64,000 nt of DNA. It comes from Ichthyophis bannanicus. Lineage: Eukaryota; Chordata; Amphibia; Gymnophiona; Ichthyophiidae. A program made the position numbers and the translations under genes. Where the stretch lies: contig CM066036.1 in NCBI GenBank assembly GCA_033557465.1, positions 583,627,574 to 583,691,573 of the forward strand, given 5' to 3'. The notes beneath the pieces were generated by a model that saw nothing but the letters and a program-made list of their open reading frames with translations, did not search any database and was not told the DNA's origin. This document shows, in pieces, positions 1 through 11,233 of the stretch (position 1 is the stretch's first letter; every line of letters starts with the position of its first letter).

Positions 1-463
1 AATATTCAAGGTGCAATCTCACCATGAAACGATATAGAGGCATTATAATATCTTTTGTTTTATTTTCCATTCCTTTCCTTATCATACCTAGCATTCTATT
101 TGCTCTCTTGGCCGCTGCTGCATACTGGGCTGAGGGTTTTAACATGGTATCCACAATGACGCCTAAATCTTTTTCCTGGGTGGTGGTTCCTAATGTGGAA
201 CCTTGCATCGTGTAACCATAGTTTGGGTTGTTCTTCCCTAGGTGCATAACCTTGCACTTGTCCACATTAAATTTCATCTGCCATTTTGATGCCCAGTCTT
301 CCAATTTATCAAGATCCTCTTGCAATTTTTCACAATCCTCTTGGGTTTTAACAACTTTAAATAGTTTTGTGTCATCTGCAAATTTGATAACCTCACTCGT
401 TATTCCACTTTCCAGGTCATTTATGAATAGGTCAAAAAGGTAGTCTGCTCTTTTTTCCTCAAA
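1..463 (-). pseudogene. CR1/Rex1-like LINE reverse transcriptase fragment
   Basis: The minus strand from 463 to 1 reads as one open stretch of a non-LTR retrotransposon reverse transcriptase. It contains the catalytic FADD box (about 367-381), followed by a DWASKWQMKFN segment and a GKNNPNYGYTM segment, both typical of the palm/thumb of CR1/Rex1-like elements. There is no start or end of the ORF here: the window edge cuts it on the left, and on the right it stops abruptly where DIRS gag sequence begins (about 464-480). The same family appears again as a C-terminal piece at 36054-36920. The clade name rests on motif resemblance; the RT identity itself is firm. Confidence 0.8.
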
Positions 464-481
464 GACAGAAGGGCTAATGAG

Positions 482-1831
482 CTCTAAGTCTTTTGTGACT
501 TCTTCCAGGAACATTCCCATATAAAGAATGTAGGAACTAATCCTGGCTGATAGCATGGAGGATTGAAAGCATTGATGCCCAAAGGCATCGAGTGTCCTGG
601 ATTCCCGGCCTGGAGGATTAGAAGAATGTGTTTTAGCACTCTTGATTCTTCGCATGGCCGATTCCACTACCATTGAATGGTGTGGTAACTGAGTTTTTTG
701 AAAACCAGGACAACGTGGCACTCGGTACATAGTGTCAAGGTGTCGGGAATGTGAAGATATCGTTAAAGGAGTTTCCCACATTCTCAACATCAGATCATGT
801 AAGATCTTGTGAATGGGAAGCATAGCTGCCTCCTTGGGAGCCATAGGGTATTGTAGAATTCTTAATTCTTCTGCCCTAGGTTCCTTTTCTGGAATCACAG
901 TGATTGCAAGACCCTTTGCTAAATCACGTATGAAATCCTGGAAGGGCATATCTTCTGGAGGAGACATCCTGCATTGAAGAGAAGGAGTTGAATCCTCTAG
1001 TAGGTTCGCTCTGGTACTGGTAGAATCGTCAGAGTCATCGGAATCGGAAGACTCAAAGGCACTCTGTACCGGGAGCTCCCATAACGCATGGTATCGGTAC
1101 CGCTCGAAGTCGATACTGAAATGTCTCGGTTCCTGATCCCCGATACCCAAGATAGACTCAAGGCTCGGCATGGGGGGAAGTAGTCCTGTCAAAGCAAGTA
1201 CTGTCGGTACCAGTACCAATGTCGGTACCGATACCCGTTGAACCGTCTGTAGTGGTCTTAGCGGTACCGAAGCTGCTAAGAGGGACGCTAGACTGCGTTC
1301 AATAGCGAGGATTCTCTTGTCCATCGCTCTTGCTGATGCCTGGGTGTTGGTACCGGTGGAAGCGGCTACGACCCCAGAACATGGCACCAGTAGTTCTGCA
1401 GAGGTGGAAGCCTCTGGAACATCCTGGAGCCCCATTAATGCTTTGGAGCCCGAAGACTCCCGCCAGGGCTGTTTTGCCAGTGAACTATCCTTGAGGGCAA
1501 TGCCAGTGGCATCTCAATACTTTGAAGGAGATTTACCCTTCGAGGACCGGCCAGTCTCAGATGACTTACGTTTAGTTACCTGAGATCCATGGGAGGAAGA
1601 TGAAGCCCTGGAAGACGTCGATGTAAGTGATATCGTATCCGCGGCAAAAAGGGTACCGAGTTTTGCAGCTCTATTCTGCAGGTCCCTTTTGGTCATCCTT
1701 GTGCAGGAGAGACACTCCGTTGGACAATGTTCAGGACCTAAACATTTTAGACACCAATCATGGGTGTTGGTGACGGAAATTTTACTGCCACACTTTGAGC
1801 ATTTTTTGAAACCACTAGCTGGTTTCTCCAT
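482..1831 (-). pseudogene. DIRS gag-like gene, copy A (frame-broken)
   Basis: The start ATG at 1831 opens a frame beginning MEKPASGFKKC. Its N-terminus has a zinc-knuckle-like pattern: CxxC, 12 residues, CxxC, then LGPEH and a further CxxC. The same pattern opens gag in copies B and D. After about 105 codons the frame ends at 1514, and homology continues in other frames. Downstream come a Ser/Thr/Pro-rich segment containing PSLESI and many GGTACC words (about 1080-1700), then the conserved SPPEDMPFQDFIRDLAKGL block (about 920-975), then the central region ending at 482. In DIRS elements the gag-like protein is presumed to form the particle around the RNA; this copy cannot make it whole. Confidence 0.75.
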
Positions 1832-2029
1832 GCTTGAAGAAAAGTGGGCCTAATGCCCAAAATGGCGCCTAGCACCAGAAACAGGGGAAAGACCCCTGAA
1901 GAAAATACAAGTTTTTTTTTTTTTTTTTTAAAGAAAGAAGAACCACCGGCGGCACCAGTAGGCGTCGAATGAGGGCAGACGTGACCACAAAAAAAAGAAT
2001 AAAAGGAAATTTTCTGCGGTGACAGGGTA

Positions 2030-2221
2030 CACGTCCTGTCAGCTCCGCGGAAAATAAAGAACTGAAGTGAGAGGTACAGAGGCGGGAAAGCAGCACGCAT
2101 GCGCTGTGGGATGCTCCCAAAAGTGTTCCTATTGGATGCTGGGGAGCGTTCCCACGTGGGCTCTGTCGGTACCGACGATATCCATATGTGAAGACTACAT
2201 TCCTGCTTGTTCCAGGAGATA
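2030..2221 (-). repeat. 5' inverted terminal repeat of DIRS copy A
   Basis: This is the reverse complement of the type of sequence at the left end of copies C and G. Shared blocks are the GCGGGAAAGCAGCACGCATG region, the CAAAAGTGTTCCTATTGGATGCT block, the GGAGCGTTCCCACGTGGGCTC block and the terminal TGAAGACTACATTCCTGCTTG. The matching left ITR is absent because the element is truncated. Confidence 0.8.
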
Positions 2222-2688
2222 TGATATTATTGCTATCATGGGAGAATGGGGAAGGACAGGGTAAAGATCCCTCTTCCTTCCTCCATGCTTCGCTGCTCAA
2301 ACCTGGAACTAAGATATCCCTTCTCCCCCCCCTTCCGCTTCAGATAACAAGTAAGCAAAATATTTGGTAGTGATATAAATAAAGTGTAGTATAGCTTACT
2401 GCATGGGTCCCTCTGTCTCTTCTTCCTAATACAACATGCAGAGAAACAGTGCAAGGAAATCCCTTATAAACTCTGTGCCTTATATTAGGGAAAAAAAGGC
2501 AAGTCAGGATTGCAGATTCATTTGCTAGTGACTGATCTTAGTAGGCCCATCCCCATTCCCTTTTGATCCTCTTAATAAGATAAACTTTTCATGTAGCAAC
2601 AAATGCTATAAAACCATATAAAAATATAACAGACAGTAAACACATTGTTCTTCCATTAGTCTTAAAGCACTTTTTAACAAACTTTTAT

Positions 2689-2816
2689 GGGGTATGTTTA
2701 TTAAATGCCGGTAGAGGCTTCCATGCGATATCGGAGCCGCGGCACCATTGATTTCAATGGGGCAGTGGTTCCGATATTGCATGGAAGCCACTACCGCCGT
2801 TTAGTAAACATACCCC
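2689..2816. mobile_element. palindromic MITE-like foldback element
   Basis: A 128-bp near-perfect inverted repeat. The arms start GGGGTATGTTTATTAAA and end TTTAGTAAACATACCCC, and complementarity continues inward through the GGCTTCCATGC-ATATCGG segment almost to the centre. TAT flanks both ends (2686-2688 and 2817-2819), which fits a short TA-containing target duplication. It has no coding capacity. The left arm of a second copy is at 35690-35750. The transposase superfamily cannot be named from this sequence. Confidence 0.75.
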
Positions 2817-4000
2817 TATGAGTAGCTCACTATTGGAGTCATTTTATTTATTTATTTAATTTGCTTCTGTATTGTTTTCCCATCATAAGATGACCAAAGT
2901 GATTTATAACCAAACAGTATATACTCATCACACCTCAAAAAAGTTAATAAAATTATAAAGCTCAATCTTAAAAACAATTAAAATTTGAACTCAATAATGC
3001 TCCTGACCCTTTCTAATTTCCCTTAGGAAAAAAATGCCTTCAGTTTCTTCCTGAAGCTTAAATAATCTTGTTCCTGTTGCAACTTAGTTGGGAGCAAATT
3101 CAACATTTTGAGAACCTACCACTGAAAATGCCCATGCTCATATTTAGATTTTCCCACCTCACTACAGGAGGGAACCTGTAATAGGTCCCGCTGACTAGAT
3201 CTCAAACGTTAGGCATGTAGCAACTGAGTTTCCTTTTCAGATAACCAGTTCTCATATTCCTCACCATCTGGAACATCATTAAATTAATTTTAAACCCGGC
3301 TCCCTGCCTTACTGAGAACCAGTTCAGAGCATGCAATAAGAGAGTTACATGACATCCATCTAGATACTACATGTGCTGTTCTTGTAACTGTATTTTAGAC
3401 CACTTATAGTCTGCTGGTGAGCCTCTGAGGCAGAGCCACCCATAGACCATTACAGTATTCTAAATGGGAAACCACCATAAGAATGGAATAGAGTGGTCTA
3501 CTGGAACCACGGCCCTACCAATATTTTGCCCAACATGTACCAGCAATTAGAGAGCTTAAGGGAAGGCCAAAGATTGGTTTGTTTGGACCCCCAATAAAAA
3601 AAGGAATTCCACTGTCCATGGAAACCACCAAAGCTTGAACTACCATTTAGAACAAATTAATGTTCCAAAAAGCCCATAATCTTCGAATATGGCTGTCCAA
3701 ATCAATCATACCATCCATTATTACCCCCAAAGTTTTAACTGACTTTCCATTCTTTAGTCCCTATCTGCCAGGCCTTTGATGGCTGCAACCCTATGATAAG
3801 CCTCTCTTTCTTTGCAACGTTCAAAACCAACTTATTCTTTCAAATTCAATCAAAAATTAATGCCAAATTAGGAGAGATCTCAGTCGAATGTTCATTCAGA
3901 CCCTTTCTTATAGGGATCACAGTTTATACATCAATTGCAAAATCTCATAAAAATATTAAACAAAAACAATAGGGGAAAGAGGATCCATGTGCAAATAACG
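2817..4000 (-). repeat. decayed interspersed repeat (family R1, LINE-tail-like)
   Basis: AT-rich, non-coding sequence. It opens with an ATTTATTTATTTATTTAA run (about 2842-2860), followed by a decayed version (AAGTGATTTATAACCAAACAG) of the AAGCGGTTTACAATAAACC block found at 60397-60416 and, in another variant, at 35070-35090. Read on the minus strand this resembles the 3' tail of an L2-type LINE or a SINE dependent on one. Further along, blocks about trimming TTCC-AGAAC endings recur loosely in the three copies. I see no gene. Confidence 0.4.
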
Positions 4001-4645
4001 ATTTTAGAAATCTACTAATAAGATGTACACATCCCCCAGGATAGAGGGATTTCAAGGGGACATGGTGGTGGGTCGAGGCTTTGGCATTGTCATAAAATAG
4101 ACGTGTGCTTTCTATTTTATAATGGGAAATACATAACTATTTGAGAAACTTTCCCATCAGTTTTTTCATGTGCCCCAAGGCACCCGTCACATTCTTTGCA
4201 CACAAGACTTCCCCTAATCCAAAACATGGCTTCCACCCCATCCCACTGATCCCCTCCTGGCAGCACAAGACATCCCCACCCTCGATCCCCTCAGCTCTTA
4301 TTTGGCAGCCTGATCCCTTAGTGGAAGTACCGCAAGACTACTGCTAGGGGCTCAATGCTGTCATTTTGAACCCCAGTGCCAATGAGGCAGAAGAATCTAG
4401 GGATTGCTCCTGCCTTCCTACTAGCTATCCACGGAGACACATGGGTAAGAGCTGGTGGTGGGGATTGTGAGGGGGAGGGGGGTGTAATGTCCTGTGTCGT
4501 TGGTAGGCGAAGGAGATATATCTACGTGGAAGAGGGAAGGGGGGGAGAGATGTTGTTCCAGGTGGTGGAAATACTATAAACTTTCAGTGTAGATTAAGCC
4601 TGAGGAACTCCACTCTTTTTATGAACATTTAGGATTGTAAAAATA
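4001..4645. other. unannotated spacer before DIRS copy B
   Basis: A stretch with C-rich and G-rich patches (about 4180-4340 and 4440-4560). The short open frames have no recognisable domain and no repeat relationship that I can see in this window. Confidence 0.4.
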
Positions 4646-4988
4646 GCATAGTTGCTCACATGTAACAGGTGTTCTCCAGGGACAGCAGGAATCAATCCTC
4701 ACATATGGGTGATGTCGGCATCAATGGAGCCCTCGTGGAAGCATCCCCCCAGCTTTCAAAGAAAGCCCTTGGGAGATGCCATCACACATGCGTGGTCCCC
4801 TTCCCGCCCAAAGGTGCCATCTTGCTCAGTCAGATGACATAGCTAAAAGACGGCCAAAAATAAAAGATGGTAAAGGAGCAAATCCAAGGGGAGGAGGGAG
4901 GGTTGTCCCCAGAGAACACCTTTTACAGGAGATAATTACACTTTCTCTGGGAACAAGTAGGAAGTCAGTCCTCACATATGGGACTCTC
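4646..4988 (-). repeat. left ITR and internal complementary region, DIRS copy B
   Basis: The left terminus TAGTTGCTCACATGTAACAGG (4649 on) is complementary to AACACCTTTTACAGGAGATAAT at about 4914-4936. The sequence that follows, CTTTCTCTGGGAACAAGTAGG-AAGTCAGTCCTCACATATGGG, is complementary to the element's right end at 16200-16241. The ICR therefore joins complements of both ends, the arrangement by which DIRS elements are thought to template a circular intermediate. Confidence 0.85.
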
Positions 4989-5139
4989 CAGCTACAGGCT
5001 ACCGAAAGTCCATAGCAAAAAAAAAAAAAAGGCTCCCTCATGGGGAGCTGCAAGAAGCAGCAATTGAGTCTGTGCCCACAGAGCACAGTAGGACCCCTGT
5101 GTCCAATGGAACCAGCACTCCGGTAGCATGAACACAGAA

Positions 5140-5340
5140 AGGTGGGAGGGTAGGAGTTGCCTAAACCCCGAAAAGGTTACAGAGCATAGCCTGGCCAAAG
5201 GCACTGTCCCGTCAGGACTCTCTTTCCAGGCAGTAATGGGCTGCAAAGGTATGGGCTGAAAACTAGGTGGCGGCCCGGCAGATTTCCGCCATCGGGACAG
5301 ATCGCAAGTCTGCCATCGAAGCCGCCATGGCCCTAAAGCG
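5140..5340 (-). pseudogene. tyrosine recombinase C-terminus, DIRS copy B (split by copy C)
   Basis: The minus strand carries the end of the YR domain, ADLRSVPMA...RHLV-type codons and a PAHYCLE-type active-site segment (the AGTAATGGGC at about 5226 encodes the HYC). It continues at 11234, so the catalytic HxxR (here H-R-F-R) is split exactly by the insertion of copy C. In the family this protein recombines a circular cDNA into the genome; here the gene is broken. Confidence 0.8.
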
Positions 5341-5730
5341 TAGTTACTCACCTGTAACAGGTGATCCCTGGGAACACCAGGAATTGAGTCTTCACATACG
5401 GGTGACGTTGGCACCGACAGAGCCCGCACGGGAACGCTCCCCAGCGTCCTATAGGAAAGCTTTTGGGAGCATCCTACTGTGCCTGCGCTGCTGCCTTCCC
5501 GTCTTTCCAACTCTCTGCCCTCAGTTGGATTTGTAGCTGAGATAAAAGGAGAGAAGGAGAGAGAGAAAGCGAAAGAGAGAGAGATACAGCTCCTAGGGGA
5601 GGAGGGCGGGTTGTGAAGACTCAATTCCTGCTGTTTCCAGAGATCACCTGTTACAGGTGAGTAACTACGCTATCTCCAGGAACACACAGGAATGTAGTCT
5701 TCACATATGGGACTCCCTAGCTTGGAGATG
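5341..5730 (-). repeat. left ITR and ICR of DIRS copy C
   Basis: TAGTTACTCACCTGTAACAGG at 5341 is the perfect complement of CCTGTTACAGGTGAGTAACTA in the ICR (about 5648-5668). The ICR then continues CGCTATCTCCAGGAACA-CACAGGAATGTAGTCTTCACATATGGG, complementary to the right terminus at about 11195-11233. The left ITR continues to about 5520 and pairs with 11060-11233. Confidence 0.9.
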
Positions 5731-5849
5731 CCAGGGAGATGACCCCAGAGAGAACAGTGAAACACAGGCTGAAGTGGGTCATGTATCCTACCAAGGATCT
5801 CTTATCGAAACCCAGGACGGGGGGGGGGGGGGGGGTTTAGAAGTTGTTC

Positions 5850-7190
5850 TAAGTCTGAAAGAGATGCTGAAGAACAGCCTGGCCAAATGAGGCATCCTGA
5901 CGGGAGTCCTTGTCCAAGCAATAATGGGCTGGAAAGGTGTGGACAGAGGACCAGGTTGCTGCTTTGCAAATTCCATCAATCGCCACCGAGCGTAGGTTGG
6001 CCATGGAGGCAGCCATTGCTCGCACATTGTGTGCTGTGACATGACACAGTGACGGAATTCAAAATGGCATGGGACAGACACAGTGGATCCCTTTACAGAA
6101 ACAGGATAAAATCAAAATCAACTGAACTATCTAATTTCTCAACAAATAGGGGTGTCTTACATGGAGCGGTGGGTTAACCCCTAAACAAAGACATGGGGAG
6201 GGGTGGCCTGCACAGAGCAGCAGGTGCACTTACTCTTGCCATCTTACTGGGCAGACTAGATGGATCATACTGGTCTTTATCTGCCGTCATTTACTATGTT
6301 ACTATGACCTTCAAGAGAAAGTCCTTTACTCTCATAGGTAAAAGAGATACAGTCTGCAATCCACTTGGAGAGTGCTCTCTTGGAAACTGGTAGACCCAGG
6401 TAACTGGAATCAAATGCAACAAAAAGCTGAAAAGCCTTTCTGTGCTGCCTAGTTCTCTGAAGATAAAAGGCCAAAGCAAGCTTGCAATCCAGAGTATGTA
6501 GATTCCTTTCTGCACTACAGGCCTAGGGAAGAAAACAGGCAGGTAAACCGATTGGTTCAAATGAAAAGGCGAAACCACCTTCGGCATAAAGTGGGGATGA
6601 AACCACCTTCGGCATAAAGTGGGGATGATTCCTAAGGACTACCTTATCATGGTGAAAGGTATAAGGTTGGTCAGTCACTAAAGCTTGGAGCTCACTGATG
6701 CGTCTGGCAGAAGTGAGGGCAATTAGGAAGATGACTTTCCAAGAAAGACACTTAAAGGATGTAGTGGCTAGGGGTTTGAAGGGCGGCTTCATGAGCTATC
6801 CAAGGACAAGATTAAGATCCCATGCCACGGGTGGTGGCCTAATGGGAGGCTTAGTTAAGAGTAGCCCTCTCATGAAACACGCTACAAGCAGTTGAGAGGA
6901 GATAGGTTGTCCATCGAAGGGCATGTGAAAAGCCGCGATGGCACTGAGGTGAACTCTGAATTAGTTTTAAGTCCAGAGGATAAAAGGTGGAGGAGATACT
7001 CAAATAACACTTCTACTGGAATGGAAAAAGGATTAAGATCCTTTTTTGAACACCAAATTGAAAACCTTCTCCATTTAAAAGCGTAAGCTCGCCTTGTGGA
7101 AGGTTTTCTGGAGGCCAGAAGGATATCTTTAACCTGCTGAGAGAGGTTGATATCCTGGAGTTCTAAGCTCTCAGCAGCCATGCCATCAGG
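5850..7190 (-). pseudogene. tyrosine recombinase, DIRS copy C (frame-broken)
   Basis: Homology to the YR of copy D runs from ILLASRKPSTRRAYAFKWRRF (about 7060-7130) to the active-site PAHYCLD (about 5920). The catalytic features survive in pieces: the SARRISELQALV arginine box (about 6685-6720), an AHNVRAMA HxxR box (about 6025) and the HYC tyrosine. The frame changes several times between them, and a 25-bp direct duplication (CCACCTTCGGCATAAAGTGGGG twice, 6574-6629) adds damage. Inactive. Confidence 0.8.
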
Positions 7191-9060
7191 TGCAAAGACT
7201 GAGGATTTGGGTGCAGAAGCGTCCCGTTTTCCTGGGCTAGAAGATATGGAGCACATCCCAACTCCAGAGGTTTGGCTTGAGAGAGACATAGAAGCAGTGG
7301 GTACCATGTCTGTCGTGGCCCGCATGGGGCTATGAGGATCATATGGTCCCTGTCCCTCTGAAGCTTGAACAGAGTCTTGGTAATGAGGAGAATGGGTGGG
7401 TAGGCATATAGGAAGTCCTGACCCCAGTGGAGGTGGAAAGCATCCATTGCCTGACTGTTCTGAACAGGAATTCTGGAACAGAAGTGGGGAAGTTTGGCAT
7501 TCTGAGGACTTGCAAACAAATCTCTATCTGGGGTTCCCCATATTTGAAAGAGTCGAGCAATCTGCTCTGAATGGAGAGACGATTCGTGTGGCAGTAATGC
7601 TCGACTGAGCTTGTCTGCCAGGAGATTCTGCTTGTCAGAGAGATACACCGTTAGTAGGTGTATCTGAAGGCGTATGGCAAAGGACCATAGGTGTAGGGCC
7701 TCATTGCACAATGCCTGAGAACCTGTTCCACCCTGCTTGTTCACATAGAACATGGCTTCCTGATTGTCCGTCTGGACTAGAACTGTTTTGGAGCGAAGGT
7801 AGTCCTGGAACACACTGACAGCATTGAAGATGGCTCTGAGTTCTAGCAGATTTATGTGAAGCTGAGCCTCCTGCTGAGTCCAAAGAACCTGAGTAGAGAG
7901 ATTGTCCAGATGAGCTCCCCAACCCAATTTGGACGCATCTGATGTCAGGGTAGACTGATGTGGTGGCTTCTGAAAAGGTGACCCTATGGTTAGGTTTTCT
8001 GGAGATTGCCACCATTGGAGGGATGAAATGAGATGTGCAGAGTTCTTGATTCTGTCCCCCAGACAACCTGATGCCTGAGTCCACTGCGAAGCTAGGGTCC
8101 ACTGAGCTGCCCGCATGTGTAGACGAGCATAGGGAATCACATGTACAGTGGAAGCCATATGACCTAGCAACTGAAGCATTTCTCAGCAGTTAGGGAGGTT
8201 TTCATAACTTCTTGAGAAGCTAGTTGAACTATTTGAGCGCAGAGTACCTGTGGCAGGAAAGCCCTTGACTGCTGCGTGTCTAGAAGAGCCCCTATGAACT
8301 CTAAGGTTTGAGAAGGAGTGAGATGGGATTTTTGAAGATTTATTACAAACCCCAGATGTTGAAGAACCTGCATTGTGCAGGAGAGGGCAGAGATGGCCTC
8401 TGGAGCTGACGCTGCTCGGATGAGCCAGTCGTCTAAGTAAGGGAAGACAAATATCCCTAGAGTTCTTAGAAATGCTGTCATTACTACCATGCATTTTGTG
8501 AAGACTCTTGGGGCAGAAGCCAGACCAAAGGGAAGAACCCTGTACTGGTAATGTCTTCCCTGAAAGAGGAACCGAAGGAACTTCCTGTGATCCTTGTGGA
8601 TAAGGATGTGTGTATATGCATCCTTTAGGTCTAGAGAACATAGCCAATCCTGACTCTGGATTTACGGGAGAAGTGTTCCGAGAGAGATCATTTTGAATTT
8701 CTCTCAGAACAGATTCTTGTTTAATTCTCAGAGGTCCAGAATGGGCCTGTATCCTCCTGTCTTCTTTGTTGAGAAGGTCTTGTTGAGAAGGTGGCACCTC
8801 CTCTATCGCACCCTGGGCGAGAAGGGTGGTGATCTCTTGGCACAAGAGTGTGGTAAGAGGGGGCCGGGAGCTGAACTCTCTTAGAGTGGAGGGAGGGGGC
8901 ATACTTTGGAAGTGAAGGTTGTACCCCTCTGTCACTATGGAGAGAGTCCAATGTTCTGATGTTATCTGGTGCCATCTTTTGACAAAGTAACACAGTCTGC
9001 CTGGGATGTAGACTGGCTCTGGGATTTCAAGGGGTAGGATAGCTAAGTTCTCTAGCAGGA
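7163..9060 (-). pseudogene. RT / RNase H / methyltransferase-like gene, DIRS copy C
   Basis: The RT part is in broken frames but keeps FPYLDDWLIRAA (about 8410-8450). The RNase H and C-terminal part is open for 338 codons (7163-8179): a TSDASKLGWGAH box, an ELRAIFNA box and VQTDNQEAMFYVNKQGG, then a WGTPDRDLFASPQN segment with A-Y-P-P, resembling the degenerate Dam-methyltransferase-like domain of DIRS elements. It is broken upstream by frameshifts near 8180 and 8490, so no complete polyprotein can be made. Confidence 0.85.
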
Positions 9061-9064
9061 AGTC

Positions 9065-10869
9065 AAAGACCTTGTGGAGGCTGAGTCTGTTGAGCTCTCG
9101 AGGCCTGAGCCTTCCTTTGTTGCTTCAGTTGTTGCTGTCACTTCTGGGCAGCATGGACCGGAGAGTGGACCGCATGGGTGTAAGAAGGATAAAACCTCTT
9201 CTTCTGGTTGAAAAAGGGCTTTTTAACCATCTTTTTCTTAGCTGGATTGGCAGTGGTCCTAGAGAAGAGCCTGTTTAGGGTGGTATTCTCAGACTCAAGC
9301 TGAGAAGCTTTGTCTTGCCAATCTTTGCAAGGAATATTCTCCAGCATATCTTGCACCCATTGTTCTAAATCAAATGCTTTAACCAAGCAATCCGACGTGC
9401 ACTGATGGAAATAGCAGAGGTCCTGCTAATACACTCAAAACAATTAATAGCTGCTCTGTTCATGAACTTGGAAACATTTTGGGAATGTTTAACAAGTGAC
9501 AGGCATTAAGCCCTCTTGTTGTCTTTGGTTCCAAATCTTTGGTCACCTCCCAAAGAAACATACCTATGTAGAGTATGTATGAACTTATTCTGGCCGACAA
9601 TATGGAGGCCTGAAAGCATCGACGGCCAAAGGCATCGATAGTTCTTGCCTCACGGCCTGGGGGATTAGATGAATGGGTCTTAGCACTTTTAATTTGATGC
9701 ACTGCCAATTCCACAACCATGGAATGGTGAGGTAACTGCGTCTTCTGGAAACCAGGACACTGCAGTACCCGGTACATGGTATCGAGTCTTCGAGAATGTG
9801 GAGACACCATTAAAGGTGTTTCCGACATCCTAAGCTTGAGGTCATGCAATATCCAATGAATGGGTAAGGTCGTGGCTTACTTAGGGGCTGCCGGATATTG
9901 AAGAATTTCAAGTTCTTCAGCTCTCGGTTCCTTCTCGGCGGTCACCATAATCGAGAGGCCCTGAGCCACATCCCGTATAAAGTCTTGAAAAGACATGTCT
10001 TCTGGTGGAGACATTCGGCATTGAGGGGAAGGAGCCGGATCTTCCGCAAGAGCCTCTCTGGTACCGATGGATTCATTGGAAGAATCAGAATCTGACGACT
10101 CAAAGTATCGATGGACCAGGTGCTCCCGCCCAGCCCGACAATGGTATTGATTGAAATCAGCATTGGAATGCTTCGGTACCGGACCCTCGGCACCGGACAC
10201 TGATTCCAGGGCCGGCATGGAGAGTGGCGTAACGGTCGATGCCGATACCTCCGGTACTGGTACCAGTACCGATGGCTGCGGAATCGATTGTAGAGGCTTT
10301 AACGGTACTGAGGCCGCCAGCAATGCCACAAGACTCCACTCAATGGCTAGGATACGTTGATCCATGGAGCCAGCCGATGCCTGAGTATCGGTACCCGAAG
10401 AGCGGTACACGACCCCAGAACCACGGCATCAAGAGCTCTCCAGAGGTGGATGCCTCGGGAACATCTTGGGACCCCGATAATGCTTTGGAGGCAAGGACCT
10501 CCCGCCAGGGTTGTTTGGCCGGTGTATTCTCCTCTAGGGCAACGCTTAAAGCATCTCAATGCTTAGAATGAGATCTACCCTTTGATGACCGACCAGTCTT
10601 TGAAGAAGACCTGGGTTTTGTTACCTGAGATCCATGGGAGAGAAGATGAAGCCCTGGATGATGTCGATGCCATGGACACTGCATCCGAGGCAAAGAAGGT
10701 GCCGAGTTTTGCAGCTCTATTCTGCAGGCCCCTCTTTGTCATCTTTCTGCAGAGGAGACGGTGAATGTTCTGGTCCCAAGCATTTAAGACACCAGTCATG
10801 TGTGTCGGTAGCAGAAATGGTACTGCTACACTTGGAACACTTTTTGAAACCACTAGTTGGTTTCTCCAT
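9065..10869 (-). pseudogene. gag-like gene, DIRS copy C (frame-broken)
   Basis: The likely start is the ATG at 10869, preceded by the same leader as copy A. The N-terminal zinc-knuckle-like region is disturbed by indels. Further in are a SMPALESVSGAEGPVP segment with GGTACC words and the conserved SPPEDMSFQDFIRDVAQGL block (open at 9877-10410). The C-terminal capsid-like part has SRRLDTMYRVLQCPGFQKTQ (9460-9849) and a basic tail (9138-9386). Several frame changes separate these pieces. Confidence 0.75.
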
Positions 10870-11049
10870 TTTGAGGAACAAAGGGGCCTAAGGCCCAAAA
10901 TGGCGCCTAAGCACACAGAGGGAAAGACCCTCCAAGAAAAAGGAAGAAGAATAAAAGAACACCGATGATACCGGTGCTGGCATCGATGGGAAGACAGATG
11001 CACCACAAAAAGAAAAGATTTTCTGCGGTGACAGGAATTGCTCCCTGTC

Positions 11050-11233
11050 GTCTCCGTGGAAAACGAAAAACTGAGGAGGGAGAGTTGGAAGGCGGGAAGG
11101 CAGTAGTGCAGGTGCAGTGGGATGCCCCCAAAAGCTTTCCTATAGGACACTGGGGAGCGTTCCCACATGGGCTCCGTCGGTGTCGACGCCACCCATATAT
11201 GAAGACTACATTCCTGCTTGTTCCTGGAGATCA
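11050..11233 (-). repeat. 5' (right) ITR of DIRS copy C
   Basis: The reverse complement of 5355-5520. Shared are the AAAGCTTTCCTATAGGACACT block, the GGGGAGCGTTCCCACATGGGC block and GAAGACTACATTCCTGCTTG near the tip. The arm is interrupted only by substitutions and small indels. Confidence 0.85.

Larger units (their letters stand above)
464..2221 (-). mobile_element. DIRS retrotransposon copy A, 5' portion only
   Basis: Only the gag-bearing 5' end of this DIRS element is present. Its right terminus (about 2221) has the same sequence as the 5' ends of the other copies: a CATATGTGAAGACT stretch followed by TTCCTGCTTGTTCC-AGGAGAT. RT, RNase H, YR and the ICR are missing; gag ends at about 464 against a CR1-like LINE piece, so the copy was truncated or the LINE and DIRS were joined by deletion. 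Confidence 0.85.
4646..5340 (-). mobile_element. DIRS retrotransposon copy B, 3' segment (left of nested copy C)
   Basis: This is the 3' end of copy B: left ITR, ICR and the C-terminal codons of its recombinase. The element stops at 5340 where copy C begins and resumes at 11234. Joined, the two parts give about 5.7 kb with the order ITR-ICR-YR-RT/RNase H-gag-ITR on the minus strand. Confidence 0.9.
5341..11233 (-). mobile_element. DIRS retrotransposon copy C, full length, nested in copy B
   Basis: A complete 5.9-kb DIRS element on the minus strand with left ITR, ICR, YR, RNase H/RT and gag regions and a right ITR. It sits inside B's recombinase gene. The flanks share only CG at the junctions (5339-5340 and 11234-11235) and there is no longer target-site duplication, as expected for recombinase-mediated insertion of a circle. 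All genes carry frameshifts or stops, so this copy is dead although structurally complete. Confidence 0.9.

Noticed and set aside
4376..4579. Small plus-strand gene of 67 codons
   Set aside because: The composition follows a G-rich stretch; no domain, start context or conservation is visible.
5819..5836. G-run as a functional G-quadruplex
   Set aside because: A single uninterrupted homopolymer in a dead recombinase gene; simple slippage explains it.
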